A DNA stretch of 64,000 nt from Beijerinckia indica subsp. indica ATCC 9039 (GCF_000019845.1 NC_010581.1:248001-312000); one strand, 5' to 3'. Counted from the first letter of the stretch, positions 21,476-31,194 are shown. A program made the numbers and translations. Notes: a model not told the origin generated them from the sequence alone.

Positions 21476-21928
21476 ATGGGCCTCGATGAGACGATTGACG
21501 ATCTTTCCTTGAACCCGGCTTTTGCCGGTTTTGATAGAGCGGCTTTGCGTAAACTCGCTCAATGTGCTGAGGCGCGTCTCTTCCTGCCGCGTGAAATCCT
21601 GTTCCGCCAAGGCGATCCCTCGCATGGCAGTTTTCTGATCACCACCGGTTCCTTGCAATTGAGCCGGGGAGTGGGAGATGCCGCGATGCACGCACATGTC
21701 GGCCGTGGCACGCTCGTTGGCACCAAAGCCCTGCTGATGCCGATCCCGCGTCCTGTCACCGCCACGGCGCGCGAAACAACCAGCGCCTTATTCATTTCCC
21801 GGCATGTGTTTCAGACGATCTTGCAGAATTTTCCTTCTGGTGCTGCCGCCATGCAGGAGGTCTTGATCCAGGCTTTGCGGGACATGATGCAGGACTTCAG
21901 GATGACGACGTTTCGAGATGCTGCGTGA
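21476..21928 (+). CDS. Cyclic-nucleotide-binding-domain protein
   Basis: About 150 residues forming a single CNB (Crp-like) beta-roll: LSLNPAFAGFDRAALRKLAQC, then LPREILFRQGDPSHGSFLITTGSLQLSR. No helix-turn-helix follows, so it is not a full Crp/Fnr regulator. The phosphate-binding cassette is poorly conserved, so ligand binding is doubtful. Start choice is uncertain: ATG 21476 fits the domain but sits directly on GAGGA, and ATG 21425 is an alternative. It probably senses or mediates an interaction rather than binding DNA. Confidence 0.72.
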   Translation: MGLDETIDDLSLNPAFAGFDRAALRKLAQCAEARLFLPREILFRQGDPSHGSFLITTGSLQLSRGVGDAAMHAHVGRGTLVGTKALLMPIPRPVTATARETTSALFISRHVFQTILQNFPSGAAAMQEVLIQALRDMMQDFRMTTFRDAA

Positions 21929-21994
21929 CTCTGAGCATTGGATCAGAAAGGGCGACACGTTTGGGTTGAATTTGGCACCGTTGTCATGGCTTAT

Positions 21995-22222
21995 GCGATC
22001 GGTGATGGACATGACGGATGGACCATTCTCGAATTTCGTCATCTCTTTGAAAAAGGGGACATTCAAGAAGCACGAAAAATCGCTTTTTGCGATCCTTGGT
22101 CTTATGCCAATGGTCATGATGAATGACCGTTGGACCGCTCTTGAATTTTCGCTCTCGCTTTGAAAAAGCGAAAATTCAAGAAAGGAACCAAAGGTCGTTC
22201 TTTACGACCCTTGGTCTTATAG
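21995..22222. repeat. Family C dispersed repeat, tandem pair
   Basis: Bases 22104-22222 are a full family C element: CCAATGGTCAT...ATGACCGTTGG, then CTTGAATTTTCGCT with its partner AGCGAAAATTCAAG, then CCAAAGGTCGT...ACGACCCTTGG. Bases about 21995-22103 form a diverged second copy in the same order (TGGACCATTCTCGAATTTCG...CTTTGAAAAAG...ATTCAAGAA...GATCCTTGGTCTTAT). It lies in the 540-base gap before the membrane protein. Confidence 0.8.
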
Positions 22223-22470
22223 CGTCTCTCCAATGCCGAATGATCGAGACATGCGCTCGCGGGCCGACTGATCCTGAGATTCATATCCGCAAATGTCAGG
22301 ATCAGTCGGCCCACAGGATGCTCGATAGCGTGGTCACATATAATGCGTGCCGGGGTATTGTTATGTCCCATCGGCTGCAACCAAGAATTGCTTGCTGACG
22401 CCGTGGACCACGCTTACGCAGAGCGTCCATAGCCGATAAGTTTTGCGACATGTCTTGCAAAGGCCAGGAA

Positions 22471-23742
22471 ATGGGAAACAAGCTGACAATGAGGATTGGT
22501 CAGGCTCTTACTTCGTTTCTGACGCTCCCACTATTTCTTTTGGTTCTTTTGGTGGCGCGACTGCTTCTGCTCGCTTTATTATTTTGGGTGACGGGGGGAA
22601 AAGAACTTGGCAATGACGTTGCCATGCATATGACAATGATGCGCTCGCCATTTTGCATTTTGACTTATCAATATCCTGGCTACGAACAATACCCACCGTT
22701 TCTCCCTTTTCTGGAGCTCTTTCCCGCCTATCTCTTGCAATTTTTTCTGCCCGATTTCCTGTCATTCCGTTTGACCATGGTCGTTTACGAGATTCTGGTC
22801 GGCTTCCTCTTCTATCGGTTGATGATGAGGCTGGAATTCAGTCCAGGACGCTTTGGCCTTTGCCTGCTTGGTTTTCTCGCTCTGCCGATGGGGTGGATGA
22901 CATCAATCGTCATGGCCCAGGATGTGGTGATCGTCACCGCCTTTTTGCTGCTTGCCATTCTTCTCTTCATATCCGGGCGACACAGGCTGGCCTTATTCTC
23001 CTGCGGGCTTGGCGTCATATGTGGCAAGCTTTTTATTATACTTGAGATTTTTACACTGCTCGCCTTCTGTTCCAGAAAGCGGATCATAGCTTATGGCGCG
23101 ATCGGTTTATCGCCGGTCATTCTCGTTTATGGTCTGATGTCCATTCACCGGATCATGCACGGCCTGCCGCTTCCCCTTGTAAGCTTCCGCCCAGACCCGT
23201 ATTTTGGGACAAATTTCTGGATTCTCCTGAAAACCTATCGGCATCTGAGCTTCCAGGATTATGGTCCTTTTTCAGGAATGCTTGCCTTATCGGCTTCCCT
23301 GATTCCCGCTCTCATTATTTTCATCAAGGGTTTTGGACCGACGGATAGTATGCGTGTCATCACCGCCAGTTCCGCCACCATTTTGATATTCTTTTCTTTA
23401 TTTTATCACGTGAACCCAGAATATTTTATGATGGTCTTTCCCTTGATGCTCATCGTTGGGCGCAACACAATCGATGCTGTCTATAGTGTGCTAATCTCAG
23501 CTGTGCCGTGGGCCGGCAAATTTTTCCAAAACGCCCAATTTCAAATGGGAGTCGAAGTTAACGAAGGCAAAGCCGTGGCCATGAAATATTATATGGCAGT
23601 CTTCCATTCATCTCCCGAATATTGGCTGGCCGGGACACAGATCGTCTTTTCAATTCTCACGATCACTCTTTCGATTCGATTGTGTTTGCAATTGTTTGAG
23701 CCGAAGCAAAGCCAGCCGCAAACCCTGATTCAGAGCGCATGA
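22471..23742 (+). CDS. Polytopic membrane protein, GT-C glycosyltransferase-like
   Basis: 423 residues with roughly ten hydrophobic segments spread over the length (for example LFLLVLLVARLLLLALLFWV, VVIVTAFLLLAILLFI, VITASSATILIFFSLFY). The alternation of long membrane helices with a first periplasmic loop holding acidic residues (GGKELGNDVAMH) resembles GT-C polyprenol-phosphate sugar transferases. No diagnostic motif was found and no function is asserted. Base composition is noticeably more AT-rich than neighbouring genes, and it is flanked by family C repeats on both sides, which suggests acquired DNA. ATG 22450 is an alternative start. Confidence 0.65.
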   Translation: MGNKLTMRIGQALTSFLTLPLFLLVLLVARLLLLALLFWVTGGKELGNDVAMHMTMMRSPFCILTYQYPGYEQYPPFLPFLELFPAYLLQFFLPDFLSFRLTMVVYEILVGFLFYRLMMRLEFSPGRFGLCLLGFLALPMGWMTSIVMAQDVVIVTAFLLLAILLFISGRHRLALFSCGLGVICGKLFIILEIFTLLAFCSRKRIIAYGAIGLSPVILVYGLMSIHRIMHGLPLPLVSFRPDPYFGTNFWILLKTYRHLSFQDYGPFSGMLALSASLIPALIIFIKGFGPTDSMRVITASSATILIFFSLFYHVNPEYFMMVFPLMLIVGRNTIDAVYSVLISAVPWAGKFFQNAQFQMGVEVNEGKAVAMKYYMAVFHSSPEYWLAGTQIVFSILTITLSIRLCLQLFEPKQSQPQTLIQSA

Positions 23743-23782
23743 TGAAAAAGGCGGAAAGAGATCAGAAGCTCTTTGCTCGTGA

Positions 23783-23816
23783 ACACCAACGGTCAAGTTT
23801 CTGTGACCGTTGGTGT
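23783..23816. terminator. Family C mini-hairpin between convergent genes
   Basis: ACACCAACGGTCA (23783-23795) and TGACCGTTGGTGT (23804-23816) are exact reverse complements with an 8-nt loop. It matches the third stem of family C repeats. Sitting between the stops of the membrane protein and tonB, it probably acts as a bidirectional terminator. Confidence 0.65.
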
Positions 23817-23857
23817 TAAGACCTGTTCAGATACAATCACCTGAATTCATGTCGGGT

Positions 23858-24667
23858 CTAATGCACGCTGAAGCGGACCGGCGCCGAGAGGGTGATCCGG
23901 CTGCCGCCGATGTCATCGGGCGGTGCGGGCAGCGGGCTTGCGCGATGAACCATTTCCACAGCCGCATTGTCGAGGGCCGAGGAACCGGAACTGCGGGAGA
24001 CATGCGCGGAAAGCACATTGCCAGAGCGATCAATGGTGAAAGCCAGGCCCACAACACCTTGCACGCCATTCTGACGTTCGGAATCGGGATAGCGTTTGTT
24101 GCGGGCGAGTTGCGAAAAGACCCGGCTTTTCCAATCATTCGCGGCCGCGGATGAGCCGCCAGCGCCCGTCGCCGCCGAGGCGGCCGCGTTTGATGCTCTG
24201 GCATTGGTCTGCACCGGAGCCGTGGTTTTCGGTGCATGCTCCTTCTTGACGTCTTTTTTCTTCGGCGGCGGCTTTTTGACGACCGGTTTGGCCGGCATCA
24301 CCACTTCCGCCTTGGGCACGACCGGTGTTTCCGGCAAGGGTGGTAGTTCTGGCGGTGGCACCGGTTGGTCGGGGACCGGATCAGGATCCGGTTTTTCCTT
24401 GTTCTCCTCTGGATCAGCCTCGGTCATCTGCTGCGGCGCGACTTCCGCTGGCGTATCCACCGGCGGCGCCATGGCCTCGGGCCCGAGATCGATCATGACC
24501 GCCGGTTCGAGTTGACCGGCGGCCAGGTCATCTTCGTGCGGACGCGTCAACCAGAAGACGAGACCCGCATGCGCCAAAAGCACCAGCGTTCCGGCCAGGA
24601 CCCATTTCTTGGTGTCGAGGCCCTCCTCCTCAGGCGGCAGAAAAGGGCGGTCCGAGATGAAACTCAT
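23858..24667 (-). CDS. tonB: Energy transducer TonB
   Basis: 269 residues: one N-terminal membrane anchor (KWVLAGTLVLLAHAGLVFWL, about 21-40), a long Pro/Glu/Lys-rich periplasm-spanning region (PDPDPVPDQPVPPPELPP and PKKKDVKKE), and the C-terminal TonB fold (about 185-269, ARNKRYPDSERQNGVQGVVG and VHRASPLPAPP). It transmits proton-motive force from ExbB/ExbD to outer-membrane receptors. Last gene of the minus-strand iron locus. ATG 24667 follows GGAAGA; the preceding TTG is a less likely start. Confidence 0.93.
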   Translation of the reverse strand: MSFISDRPFLPPEEEGLDTKKWVLAGTLVLLAHAGLVFWLTRPHEDDLAAGQLEPAVMIDLGPEAMAPPVDTPAEVAPQQMTEADPEENKEKPDPDPVPDQPVPPPELPPLPETPVVPKAEVVMPAKPVVKKPPPKKKDVKKEHAPKTTAPVQTNARASNAAASAATGAGGSSAAANDWKSRVFSQLARNKRYPDSERQNGVQGVVGLAFTIDRSGNVLSAHVSRSSGSSALDNAAVEMVHRASPLPAPPDDIGGSRITLSAPVRFSVH

Positions 24668-24701
24668 CAAATCTTCCTATGACATCGCGGGGATGATGGT
24701 T

Positions 24702-25235
24702 TCAAAGAGGCGACTTCACCGATGACGGTGCGCCGGAACTTCCGGGCGCGGCTCCGGTGCCCGAAGTGGAGGTCCCTTGAACGGAAGTTCCAGGAACGGA
24801 AGCTGCCGACGCGCTGGGCACGGTTTCAAGACCGACGAGACCGATCTTCAAATAGCCAGCCTTGCGGAGCAGATTCATCATTTCCATGAGATCACCATAG
24901 GGGACGGTTTTATCGGCGCGCACGAAGACGCGTTGCTCATGATCCGATTGCGTTGTCTGATCGAGCATGGCGCCGAGCCTGTCGCGTGCCACCTGCGCGT
25001 CACCCACATAGATGGATTGATCCGGCTTGAGGGTGACGAAGACGGGCTTGTCTGGTCGCGGCGCCGGTTGTGCCGAGGAGGCCGGCAGATCAACCTTGAC
25101 ATCGACCGTCGACAAGGGCGCCGCGACCATGAAAATGATCAACAGCACCAAGATGACATCGATGAAGGGGGTGACATTGATCTCGTGGTTTTCCTCGAGA
25201 TCGTCGCTATCGCCTGTCGAGAGTTTCGCGCCCAT
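24702..25235 (-). CDS. exbD: Biopolymer transport protein ExbD
   Basis: 177-residue inner-membrane subunit of the Ton motor. It has EENHEINVTPFIDVILVLLIIFMVAAP, whose membrane Asp is the proton-carrying residue of ExbD/TolR, then a periplasmic domain and a Ser/Gly/Thr-rich C-terminal tail longer than usual. It starts 2 bp after exbB ends, so translation is likely coupled. Confidence 0.94.
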   Translation of the reverse strand: MGAKLSTGDSDDLEENHEINVTPFIDVILVLLIIFMVAAPLSTVDVKVDLPASSAQPAPRPDKPVFVTLKPDQSIYVGDAQVARDRLGAMLDQTTQSDHEQRVFVRADKTVPYGDLMEMMNLLRKAGYLKIGLVGLETVPSASAASVPGTSVQGTSTSGTGAAPGSSGAPSSVKSPL

Positions 25236-25237
25236 GA

Positions 25238-26305
25238 TTATTCCGCCGGCTGCCGCAGATTGGTGACGCGCCAGTCCTTTTGATCCTTGAGGGCGGCACG
25301 GTCGAGGTCGCGCGAGAGATGCCGCAACACTTCGGTCGAGGCATCACCGAGAATGCCTTTGTAGCCGGCGATGGCGCGCGAGAAGACATTGTAGATGATG
25401 ACGGCGGGAATGGCGGCCACGAGACCGCAGGCGGTCGCCAGAAGAGCCTCGGCGATGCCAGGCGCGACGACGGCGAGATTGGTCGTATTGGATTTCGAAA
25501 TGCCGATGAAACTGTTCATGATGCCCCAGACGGTGCCGAACAGACCGACGAAGGGACCGGTTGCGCCGATGGTTGCGAGGAGGCCGGTGCCGCGTGTCAT
25601 CGCCCGGCTGGCGCGGATCTCGATCCGGCTCAAAAGCGCGGCGGCGCGTTCCTTGACACCATCCGCCGGCAGGCCCTGGGACCGTTCGGCCTCGGCAATG
25701 GCGGCGCTGACCAGCTTCGCCACGACGCCCTTGCCGCGTCCGAGCGTGCCTTCAAGAGCACTATCAGCGAGACGCAGGCTCTGCGCGCCGGAGAGAATAT
25801 TGAGCCCACGCCGGGCATTGCGGTCGCCCGCCATGAGTTCGAGGCATTTGGCGATGCCGATGGTCCAGGTCACCAGGGAGGCGAACAGGAGGCCCAGCAT
25901 GACGCCCTGGACGATGATATCGGCATGCGTGAACATGCCCCAAGGCGAAAGATCATGCGGAATGTTGGAAGGATCGACGGCAGCGGCGACGCTCCCGGGT
26001 TCAACAGCGGGAGCCTCGGAGGCGGCGGTTGCCGCTGGTGCCGCCGGCTCAGCGGCCGGCGTGGCTTGAGAAGACGCGGTTTGAGAAGAGGGAGCCAGAG
26101 GAGAAGGGCTTGACGCTGACGGCTGTTGAGACGCGGTTTGTGCAAGCGCTAGGCTCGGCCCCAGGATCAGCACGGGCGCCGAGACGAGAGCGAATTGAGT
26201 GAGACAGACCAGCGGCAGAAGCGTTGTTCTTCTCTCCCGCCTCGTTCGCGCGGGGCGCTGCGGCAAGCGCTCCTGCAGGTTAAGCACATGTCTACAGTCG
26301 GTCAT
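25238..26305 (-). CDS. exbB: Biopolymer transport protein ExbB, long form
   Basis: 355-residue MotA/TolQ/ExbB-type channel protein. The N-terminus carries an export-like hydrophobic stretch ([21 protein letters not shown]) followed by an Ala/Pro/Ser-rich periplasmic segment (about 55-120), an extension typical of Rhizobiales ExbB. The core has three membrane helices with [22 protein letters not shown] and [21 protein letters not shown] 26305 has GAAGGA upstream; the frame is open to 26350. Confidence 0.93.
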   Translation of the reverse strand: MTDCRHVLNLQERLPQRPARTRRERRTTLLPLVCLTQFALVSAPVLILGPSLALAQTASQQPSASSPSPLAPSSQTASSQATPAAEPAAPAATAASEAPAVEPGSVAAAVDPSNIPHDLSPWGMFTHADIIVQGVMLGLLFASLVTWTIGIAKCLELMAGDRNARRGLNILSGAQSLRLADSALEGTLGRGKGVVAKLVSAAIAEAERSQGLPADGVKERAAALLSRIEIRASRAMTRGTGLLATIGATGPFVGLFGTVWGIMNSFIGISKSNTTNLAVVAPGIAEALLATACGLVAAIPAVIIYNVFSRAIAGYKGILGDASTEVLRHLSRDLDRAALKDQKDWRVTNLRQPAE

Positions 26306-26470
26306 CGCATATCCTTCCTCGTCTCCATCATTCCACGGGTCCGGTCTCATTCACGCCAAATTGATTATGCCTGCGTTCTAAATGAATCAGCGAGCGACCG
26401 GATTGTGCAGCCTCCCGGATTTTCGCTTTGAGCAAACGCGTCGCGATTGCTTATGAGCCGTGCGTTTTGC

Positions 26471-27151
26471 TTAGATCTCAGCCCATTGACGCAGCAGATT
26501 GTGGTAAACGCCCTGCAAAGAGACCAGCGCGGGGTTGCCCGCTACATCTTCGGTCAGGCGCATAATTGCTGTATCTAAATTGAATAGCAAGTTTCGCTGC
26601 GTCTTGTCACGAATCAAACTCTGAATCCAAAAAAACGACGCAATGCGCGAACCGCGCGTCACCGGTGAAACAAAATGCAAGCTATCCGCCGGATAGATGA
26701 TGAGGTCGCCAGCAGGCAATCTCACGCTATGCGTGCCGTAAGTATCCTCGATGGTCAGTTCGCCACCGTCATAATCTTCGGGGCCGGCCAGGAACAAAGT
26801 GGCCGAAACATCGGTACGGATACGCAAGCTGCCATCCAAGTTCCGTCGCACGGCCGTATCCACATGTGTACCAAATCCCATGCCAACATCGTAACGGTTG
26901 AACAAGGGTGGAAAGATCGTATGCGGCAGGACGGCGGAAATGAAGAGGGGATTATGCCACAAGGCCCGCACGATCATTTCGCCGAGTTCTTGATGTTCGG
27001 GACTGCTTTCCGGCAATTGCAGATTGTTCTTCACGAGTCTCGATTGATGGCCGGCAGTCACACGACCGTCGATCCAGTCACCTGTCTGCATGACCGCGCG
27101 ACAGCGCGCGATCTGCTCGGCATTGAGAACTGCGGGGATGTGAACGATCAT
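26471..27151 (-). CDS. piuC: PiuC-type Fe(II)/2-oxoglutarate-dependent dioxygenase
   Basis: 226-residue PKHD-type hydroxylase. The iron ligands are visible as GTHVDTAV (HxD) and a distal His in [13 protein letters not shown], whose Arg is the expected 2-oxoglutarate contact. The C-terminal [11 protein letters not shown]...[10 protein letters not shown] is typical of the PiuC/YbiX family. These proteins are linked to TonB-dependent siderophore receptors; the substrate is not established. It lies between the PepSY membrane protein and exbB, in an iron-regulated context. Confidence 0.9.
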   Translation of the reverse strand: MIVHIPAVLNAEQIARCRAVMQTGDWIDGRVTAGHQSRLVKNNLQLPESSPEHQELGEMIVRALWHNPLFISAVLPHTIFPPLFNRYDVGMGFGTHVDTAVRRNLDGSLRIRTDVSATLFLAGPEDYDGGELTIEDTYGTHSVRLPAGDLIIYPADSLHFVSPVTRGSRIASFFWIQSLIRDKTQRNLLFNLDTAIMRLTEDVAGNPALVSLQGVYHNLLRQWAEI

Positions 27152-27238
27152 GTCACAATTCTTCTCGGAAAAGGCAACGCTCTCGATGACGATACATGCG
27201 GCTGGCCCCTGAATGAGGCCGAAAGATAAGACTGTGGA

Positions 27239-28516
27239 TTAGGCTGCGCTTTGCTCGGATTCAGGCAAGCAGACAGCCGTGGCCGGCAGGTTTTCCACTG
27301 CGTGTGGGCGCCGACGCAGCCACATCAGAATGCCGGTGACGAGAAGCAGGGGGATGCCGAGGCCGGCGAGAAGAGCGAGGCCTTCCCAGACGAGGCCGTG
27401 ATGGGTCGCGCCATGGAGACGCCGCAGGAAGAGCAGCAAAGCCTCACCCGAGAGTGTTTCTGGGGCGCGTGCGACCTCGCCCGTCGCATCATCGATCAGC
27501 AGAGTGCTTTCTTCTTGCCCGAGATCTAGTTGGACGCGCCACACCTTACCGCTCATGGATGGCCAAGTGAGTGACACGGGCCGCAGCAGCGTTTCCGGGG
27601 CCTCTTGGCGGATCTGCGCCAGGGCTCGATCGAGAATCTCGGCGGGGTCGAGATGCGGCGCCAGCAACAGAGCATCGCGACCAGGCCGCTCGGGCGGACG
27701 TGGCGAGAGCTCTGCGAACACATTGACGAGGCCGCGCGCCTGTCGCGGATAGCTCAGTGTCAAACCAGTCACGACCATGATGGTGAGCGGCGCCAGGACC
27801 CAGAAACCGGTCGTATAATGCAAATTGGTGCGCAGATAGCGGCCGCGATGGAAATACAGACCCTTAAGGAAAGGGCCGCGCGGCCACCAAAGCACCAGGC
27901 CGGTCACGCAGAGGATCGCGAGACCGATGCCGGAGAAGCCGACGATATCGGCCCCGAACCATTGCGGCACCAAAAGACTGCGATGCAGACTGAGGACAAT
28001 AGCGGCGAAACGCTCGCGATAATTGACGGTGCCGAGGACCCGCGCGGTCGGTGGATCAAGAAAAACGAGAAACTGGCGCGCCTCGTTGCGACGTTCCCCG
28101 GAGGGGGCGGCGTCCATATCTTTCTTCGTGGCGGTGTGATCGGCGCCTTGATCAGTTGCGCGATGTTTGGGCTCCGCCCGAACCAGGACGGTCACCGGCG
28201 CGCCGGTCGTCCGTGGCCAGCGCAATTGCGTTGCCGCGCCCTCCGGCACGACGGCTGTGGCGGCGGCGAGATAGACGTCGGGCGTGAGCGCGGCTTCGGC
28301 GCCGGTCGTTGCGTAAAAATCCGGATGCAGGAGACGATCGAGATCATCGCTGAAGATCAAGGTGATCCCGCTCAGCGCGAGGACCAGGAGCACCAATCCT
28401 GAGCCGAAACCGAGGTAGAGATGAATCTTGCGCCAGAGCGGTCGCCAGGTCCCGGGGCGTTTTTTGATCGGGGACGCCTCTGCGAGAGAAGGTCTGGAAG
28501 AGTGAGAAAAAGCCAT
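27239..28516 (-). CDS. PepSY-associated transmembrane protein (PiuB-like)
   Basis: About 425 residues. It has an N-terminal WRPLWRKIHLYLGFGSGLVLLVLALSGITLIF, a PepSY-like extracytoplasmic region, VLSLHRSLLVPQWFGADIVGFSGIGLAILCVTGLVLWWPRGP, and further helices with HYTTGFWVLAPLTIMVVTGL and LHGATHHGLVWEGLALLAGLG. Regularly spaced membrane histidines suggest haem or metal binding, as in the iron-reductase-like PepSY_TM family found with siderophore receptors. Likely role: release or reduction of iron from imported siderophore (inference). ATG 28516 is preferred over 28546. First gene of the minus-strand iron operon. Confidence 0.86.
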   Translation of the reverse strand: MAFSHSSRPSLAEASPIKKRPGTWRPLWRKIHLYLGFGSGLVLLVLALSGITLIFSDDLDRLLHPDFYATTGAEAALTPDVYLAAATAVVPEGAATQLRWPRTTGAPVTVLVRAEPKHRATDQGADHTATKKDMDAAPSGERRNEARQFLVFLDPPTARVLGTVNYRERFAAIVLSLHRSLLVPQWFGADIVGFSGIGLAILCVTGLVLWWPRGPFLKGLYFHRGRYLRTNLHYTTGFWVLAPLTIMVVTGLTLSYPRQARGLVNVFAELSPRPPERPGRDALLLAPHLDPAEILDRALAQIRQEAPETLLRPVSLTWPSMSGKVWRVQLDLGQEESTLLIDDATGEVARAPETLSGEALLLFLRRLHGATHHGLVWEGLALLAGLGIPLLLVTGILMWLRRRPHAVENLPATAVCLPESEQSAA

Positions 28517-28594
28517 GGCTCCAACATGATCGCGCCGCATGACCATCTTATGGGCGCCTGGCTTTCAAAAAGCAAGTAGAGCCTGTTTTTTAAT

Positions 28595-28611
28595 TATTCT
28601 AATTAAGAATA
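28595..28611. promoter_or_regulatory. Palindromic iron-box-like site
   Basis: TATTCTAATTAAGAATA: 6-bp arms TATTCT/AGAATA around AATTA. It lies between the divergent PepSY gene and the receptor gene, close to the PepSY start. The half-sites match those of the site at 28679, so both could bind the same iron regulator (Fur or Irr type). Confidence 0.5.
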
Positions 28612-28678
28612 GAAAAAGAATAAGTCCGTTTGTGTAACGTATAATTCTATGATATCGAATCGTATGGAAGTAATTCGA

Positions 28679-28693
28679 TTAGAATTATTCTAA
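28679..28693. promoter_or_regulatory. Irr/ICE-type iron box
   Basis: TTAGAATTATTCTAA is a perfect 15-base palindrome matching the iron control element (TTTAGAAnnnTTCTAAA type) bound by Irr in Rhizobiales. It is about 170 bp upstream of the siderophore receptor start, within a very AT-rich block, and could serve both divergent transcripts. Confidence 0.65.
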
Positions 28694-28860
28694 GTCCAAA
28701 AGAATACGCAAGAGTCAAAGAATACCCGAGAGTCGTGGGGCTCTTGGTTGCATGCGCGAAAGCTTGGTTGGCACGTGCGGATGCACGGCGCGGGCCGGCT
28801 TCGAGCATTCCCGACGGTCGCGCCTCCGACCGTTGGCATAGCCTGAAGGAGTAGGCCGCA

Positions 28861-31194
28861 ATGAAACGGGACGAGTTCGAGATTTTTGAGGGAAGCGCGG
28901 CAAATACTCCGGCGACAGAACTTTACATCAAGGCCAAGGCGCGTCCGCCGCTCAAGAACGCGGTTGTCGGGCTTGCCTCGCTCATGCTCGGCGGTGGCGC
29001 CGCGACCGCCCAGGAGAGCACGAATCTCGCGCTTGAACAGATCGAGGTTGAAGCCGGCAATGCCAGCAACAACGGCAGCGCCTACAATCCCCGCTCCACG
29101 GGGCTCGACCGTCTGCCGGAGCCGATCCTCGATACGGCGCAGAGCATCAATGTCATTCCGCAGCAATTGCTGCGCGATCAGCAGACGACAACCATGGTCG
29201 AGGCCTTGCGCAATGTGCCGGGCATTTCGATCAATAGCGCGGAGGGCGGCACGCAGGGCGACAATATCAACATTCGCGGATTTTCGGCGCGCAATGACAT
29301 CTATCGTGATGGTATCCGTGAGCCTGCCTGGTATTCGCGCGATTCCTTCAGCGTCGAAAATATCGATGTGTATAAAGGTCCGTCCTCGTTCATCTTCGGT
29401 CGCGGCTCGACGGGTGGCGTCATCAATGTCGTGAGCAAATTGCCGGTTTTCACAAATTTCACGGATTTTTCACTGTCCGGCAATACGGCGCCGGGCGTGC
29501 GTTCGACGATTGACGTCAACAGAACCTTTGGTGACATTGCGGCGCGTATTATCATTCTCGGCACCGATTGGGATACGGCGGGACGTAATTTCATCGGGAC
29601 CAAACGTGTCGGTGCGGCCCCTTCGATTGCTTTTCGGTTCACCGAGCAAACGAAGTTGACGCTCTCCTACATCTATCAACATGATGATAATGTGCCTGAT
29701 TATGGCATTCCGATCGTTCCGGGGTCCATCTTCGGCACGTCTTATGGCAAACCCGCGCCGGTTTCGAGAGGGACCTATTACGGGCAGCAGACGCCGGGCT
29801 TCAACGATACCGAAAAGGTCGATGCGCATATCGTCACCGCTAAGCTGGAGCATGAATTCAACAAGGATTGGATGCTCACCAATGGGACGCGCTTTTCCAA
29901 TGTCGATCGGTTCCTGCGTGCCCGCGCGCCTCAATGGGTGGCTTCCACCTCAGCTATTTACGCGCAGCCCGTCGGTGGAACGGCTCTGACCTCGCTCGCG
30001 GGTGTGCCGATCGGCAGTCTCTATTCGATCGACAATAATCATTTTCAAAATCATACGATCAATAGCATGATCAGCAATCTGACCAATGTTGTCGGACATG
30101 AGGAGACTTGGGGACTCAAACATACAATCCAGATGGGCCTCGATCTCAGTAAGGAAGATCGCTACAATGCGAGGCAGGCGACGAATAACACGACAGCGGC
30201 CACGACCAACCAGCGCATCAATCTTCTCTATCCAGACCCTTATCCATTTGGCAATAATTTCGGGCCGAATACAACTTTGACACGCACTGAGGCGCGTGAC
30301 ATTGGTATGTATGTGTCCGATCAGGTCAAGTTTAATGATTATTTCGAACTGAAGGGCGGCTTCCGCTATGATTTCTACAAGGCTTGGCAATTTACCGCCA
30401 ATAGCAGCCGGGCGGATGGATCGCTGAGCCAGAATGGCACCACTCCATTCAATCTTTCATCCACCAATAATTTTGCAAGCTGGAATGGCTCCGCCCTGTT
30501 CCATCCGGCTCCCAATGCCACGCTTTATTATAGCTTTGGCACATCGGTAAATCCGCTTGCGGAATATACAACCATCACCAATGGTGGACAGAATCTCGGC
30601 GCGACAACGAATGAATCGCATGAGGTCGGTGCCAAGATTGATCTCTTCGACAGCCGGTTGAGCCTGACCGGCGCTGCATTCATGATCACCCAGAACAATG
30701 CCGTCGAAACGATCGATGCCACGACCAGCCCGCCCACCGTGGCGCTTGTTGGTAAAACCAGGGTCAAGGGGATCGAAGTTGGTGCCACCGGTGAAGTGAC
30801 ACCTGGATGGAATGTCTTTGCTGGCTATACTTATCTCGATGGCCGGCTTCTCCAGAGCCAACAATATGCGAACTTTGTCGGTAATGTCGTTCAGAATGTG
30901 CCGCGCAATCAGGCGTCCTTCTCGACAACCTATCAAGTGACGCCTGACTGGAAAATTGGCACCAGCGTGTATTTCGTGGATTCACGCTGGACGAATGTCC
31001 AACATGCGGGATGGGTGCCGAGTTATTGGCGTTGGGACTTGATGACGAGCTATCAGGTTACCGAGAATTTCTCGCTGCAAGCCAATCTCTTCAACGTGCT
31101 CAACACGACCAATTATGAATCGATCGCCGGCGCTGGCTTTGCCGTGCCAGGGGTTGGACGGTCTCTCCAGTTGACGGCAAGACTGCACTGGTAA
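28861..31194 (+). CDS. TonB-dependent siderophore receptor
   Basis: 777-residue outer-membrane receptor. After an unusually long N-terminus (export region about 33-50, VVGLASLMLGGGAATAQ) come the plug domain (about 85-190: DTAQSINVIPQQLLRDQQ, ALRNVPGISINSAEGG, NINIRGFSARNDIYRDGIRE, VYKGPSSFIFGRGSTGGVIN) and a 22-strand-type barrel ending in a C-terminal aromatic (RLHW). The FNVLNTTNY segment near the end is typical. It resembles Fiu/catecholate or FhuE-type receptors; the ligand cannot be assigned. Divergent from the exb/ton operon across the iron boxes. Confidence 0.93.
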   Translation: MKRDEFEIFEGSAANTPATELYIKAKARPPLKNAVVGLASLMLGGGAATAQESTNLALEQIEVEAGNASNNGSAYNPRSTGLDRLPEPILDTAQSINVIPQQLLRDQQTTTMVEALRNVPGISINSAEGGTQGDNINIRGFSARNDIYRDGIREPAWYSRDSFSVENIDVYKGPSSFIFGRGSTGGVINVVSKLPVFTNFTDFSLSGNTAPGVRSTIDVNRTFGDIAARIIILGTDWDTAGRNFIGTKRVGAAPSIAFRFTEQTKLTLSYIYQHDDNVPDYGIPIVPGSIFGTSYGKPAPVSRGTYYGQQTPGFNDTEKVDAHIVTAKLEHEFNKDWMLTNGTRFSNVDRFLRARAPQWVASTSAIYAQPVGGTALTSLAGVPIGSLYSIDNNHFQNHTINSMISNLTNVVGHEETWGLKHTIQMGLDLSKEDRYNARQATNNTTAATTNQRINLLYPDPYPFGNNFGPNTTLTRTEARDIGMYVSDQVKFNDYFELKGGFRYDFYKAWQFTANSSRADGSLSQNGTTPFNLSSTNNFASWNGSALFHPAPNATLYYSFGTSVNPLAEYTTITNGGQNLGATTNESHEVGAKIDLFDSRLSLTGAAFMITQNNAVETIDATTSPPTVALVGKTRVKGIEVGATGEVTPGWNVFAGYTYLDGRLLQSQQYANFVGNVVQNVPRNQASFSTTYQVTPDWKIGTSVYFVDSRWTNVQHAGWVPSYWRWDLMTSYQVTENFSLQANLFNVLNTTNYESIAGAGFAVPGVGRSLQLTARLHW

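Noticed and set aside
23858..26305. TolQ-TolR-TolA identity for the exbB/exbD/tonB genes
   Set aside because: The third protein has the TonB Pro-rich spacer and C-terminal fold, and the cluster neighbours a siderophore receptor; tolB lies far away at 63.7 kb.
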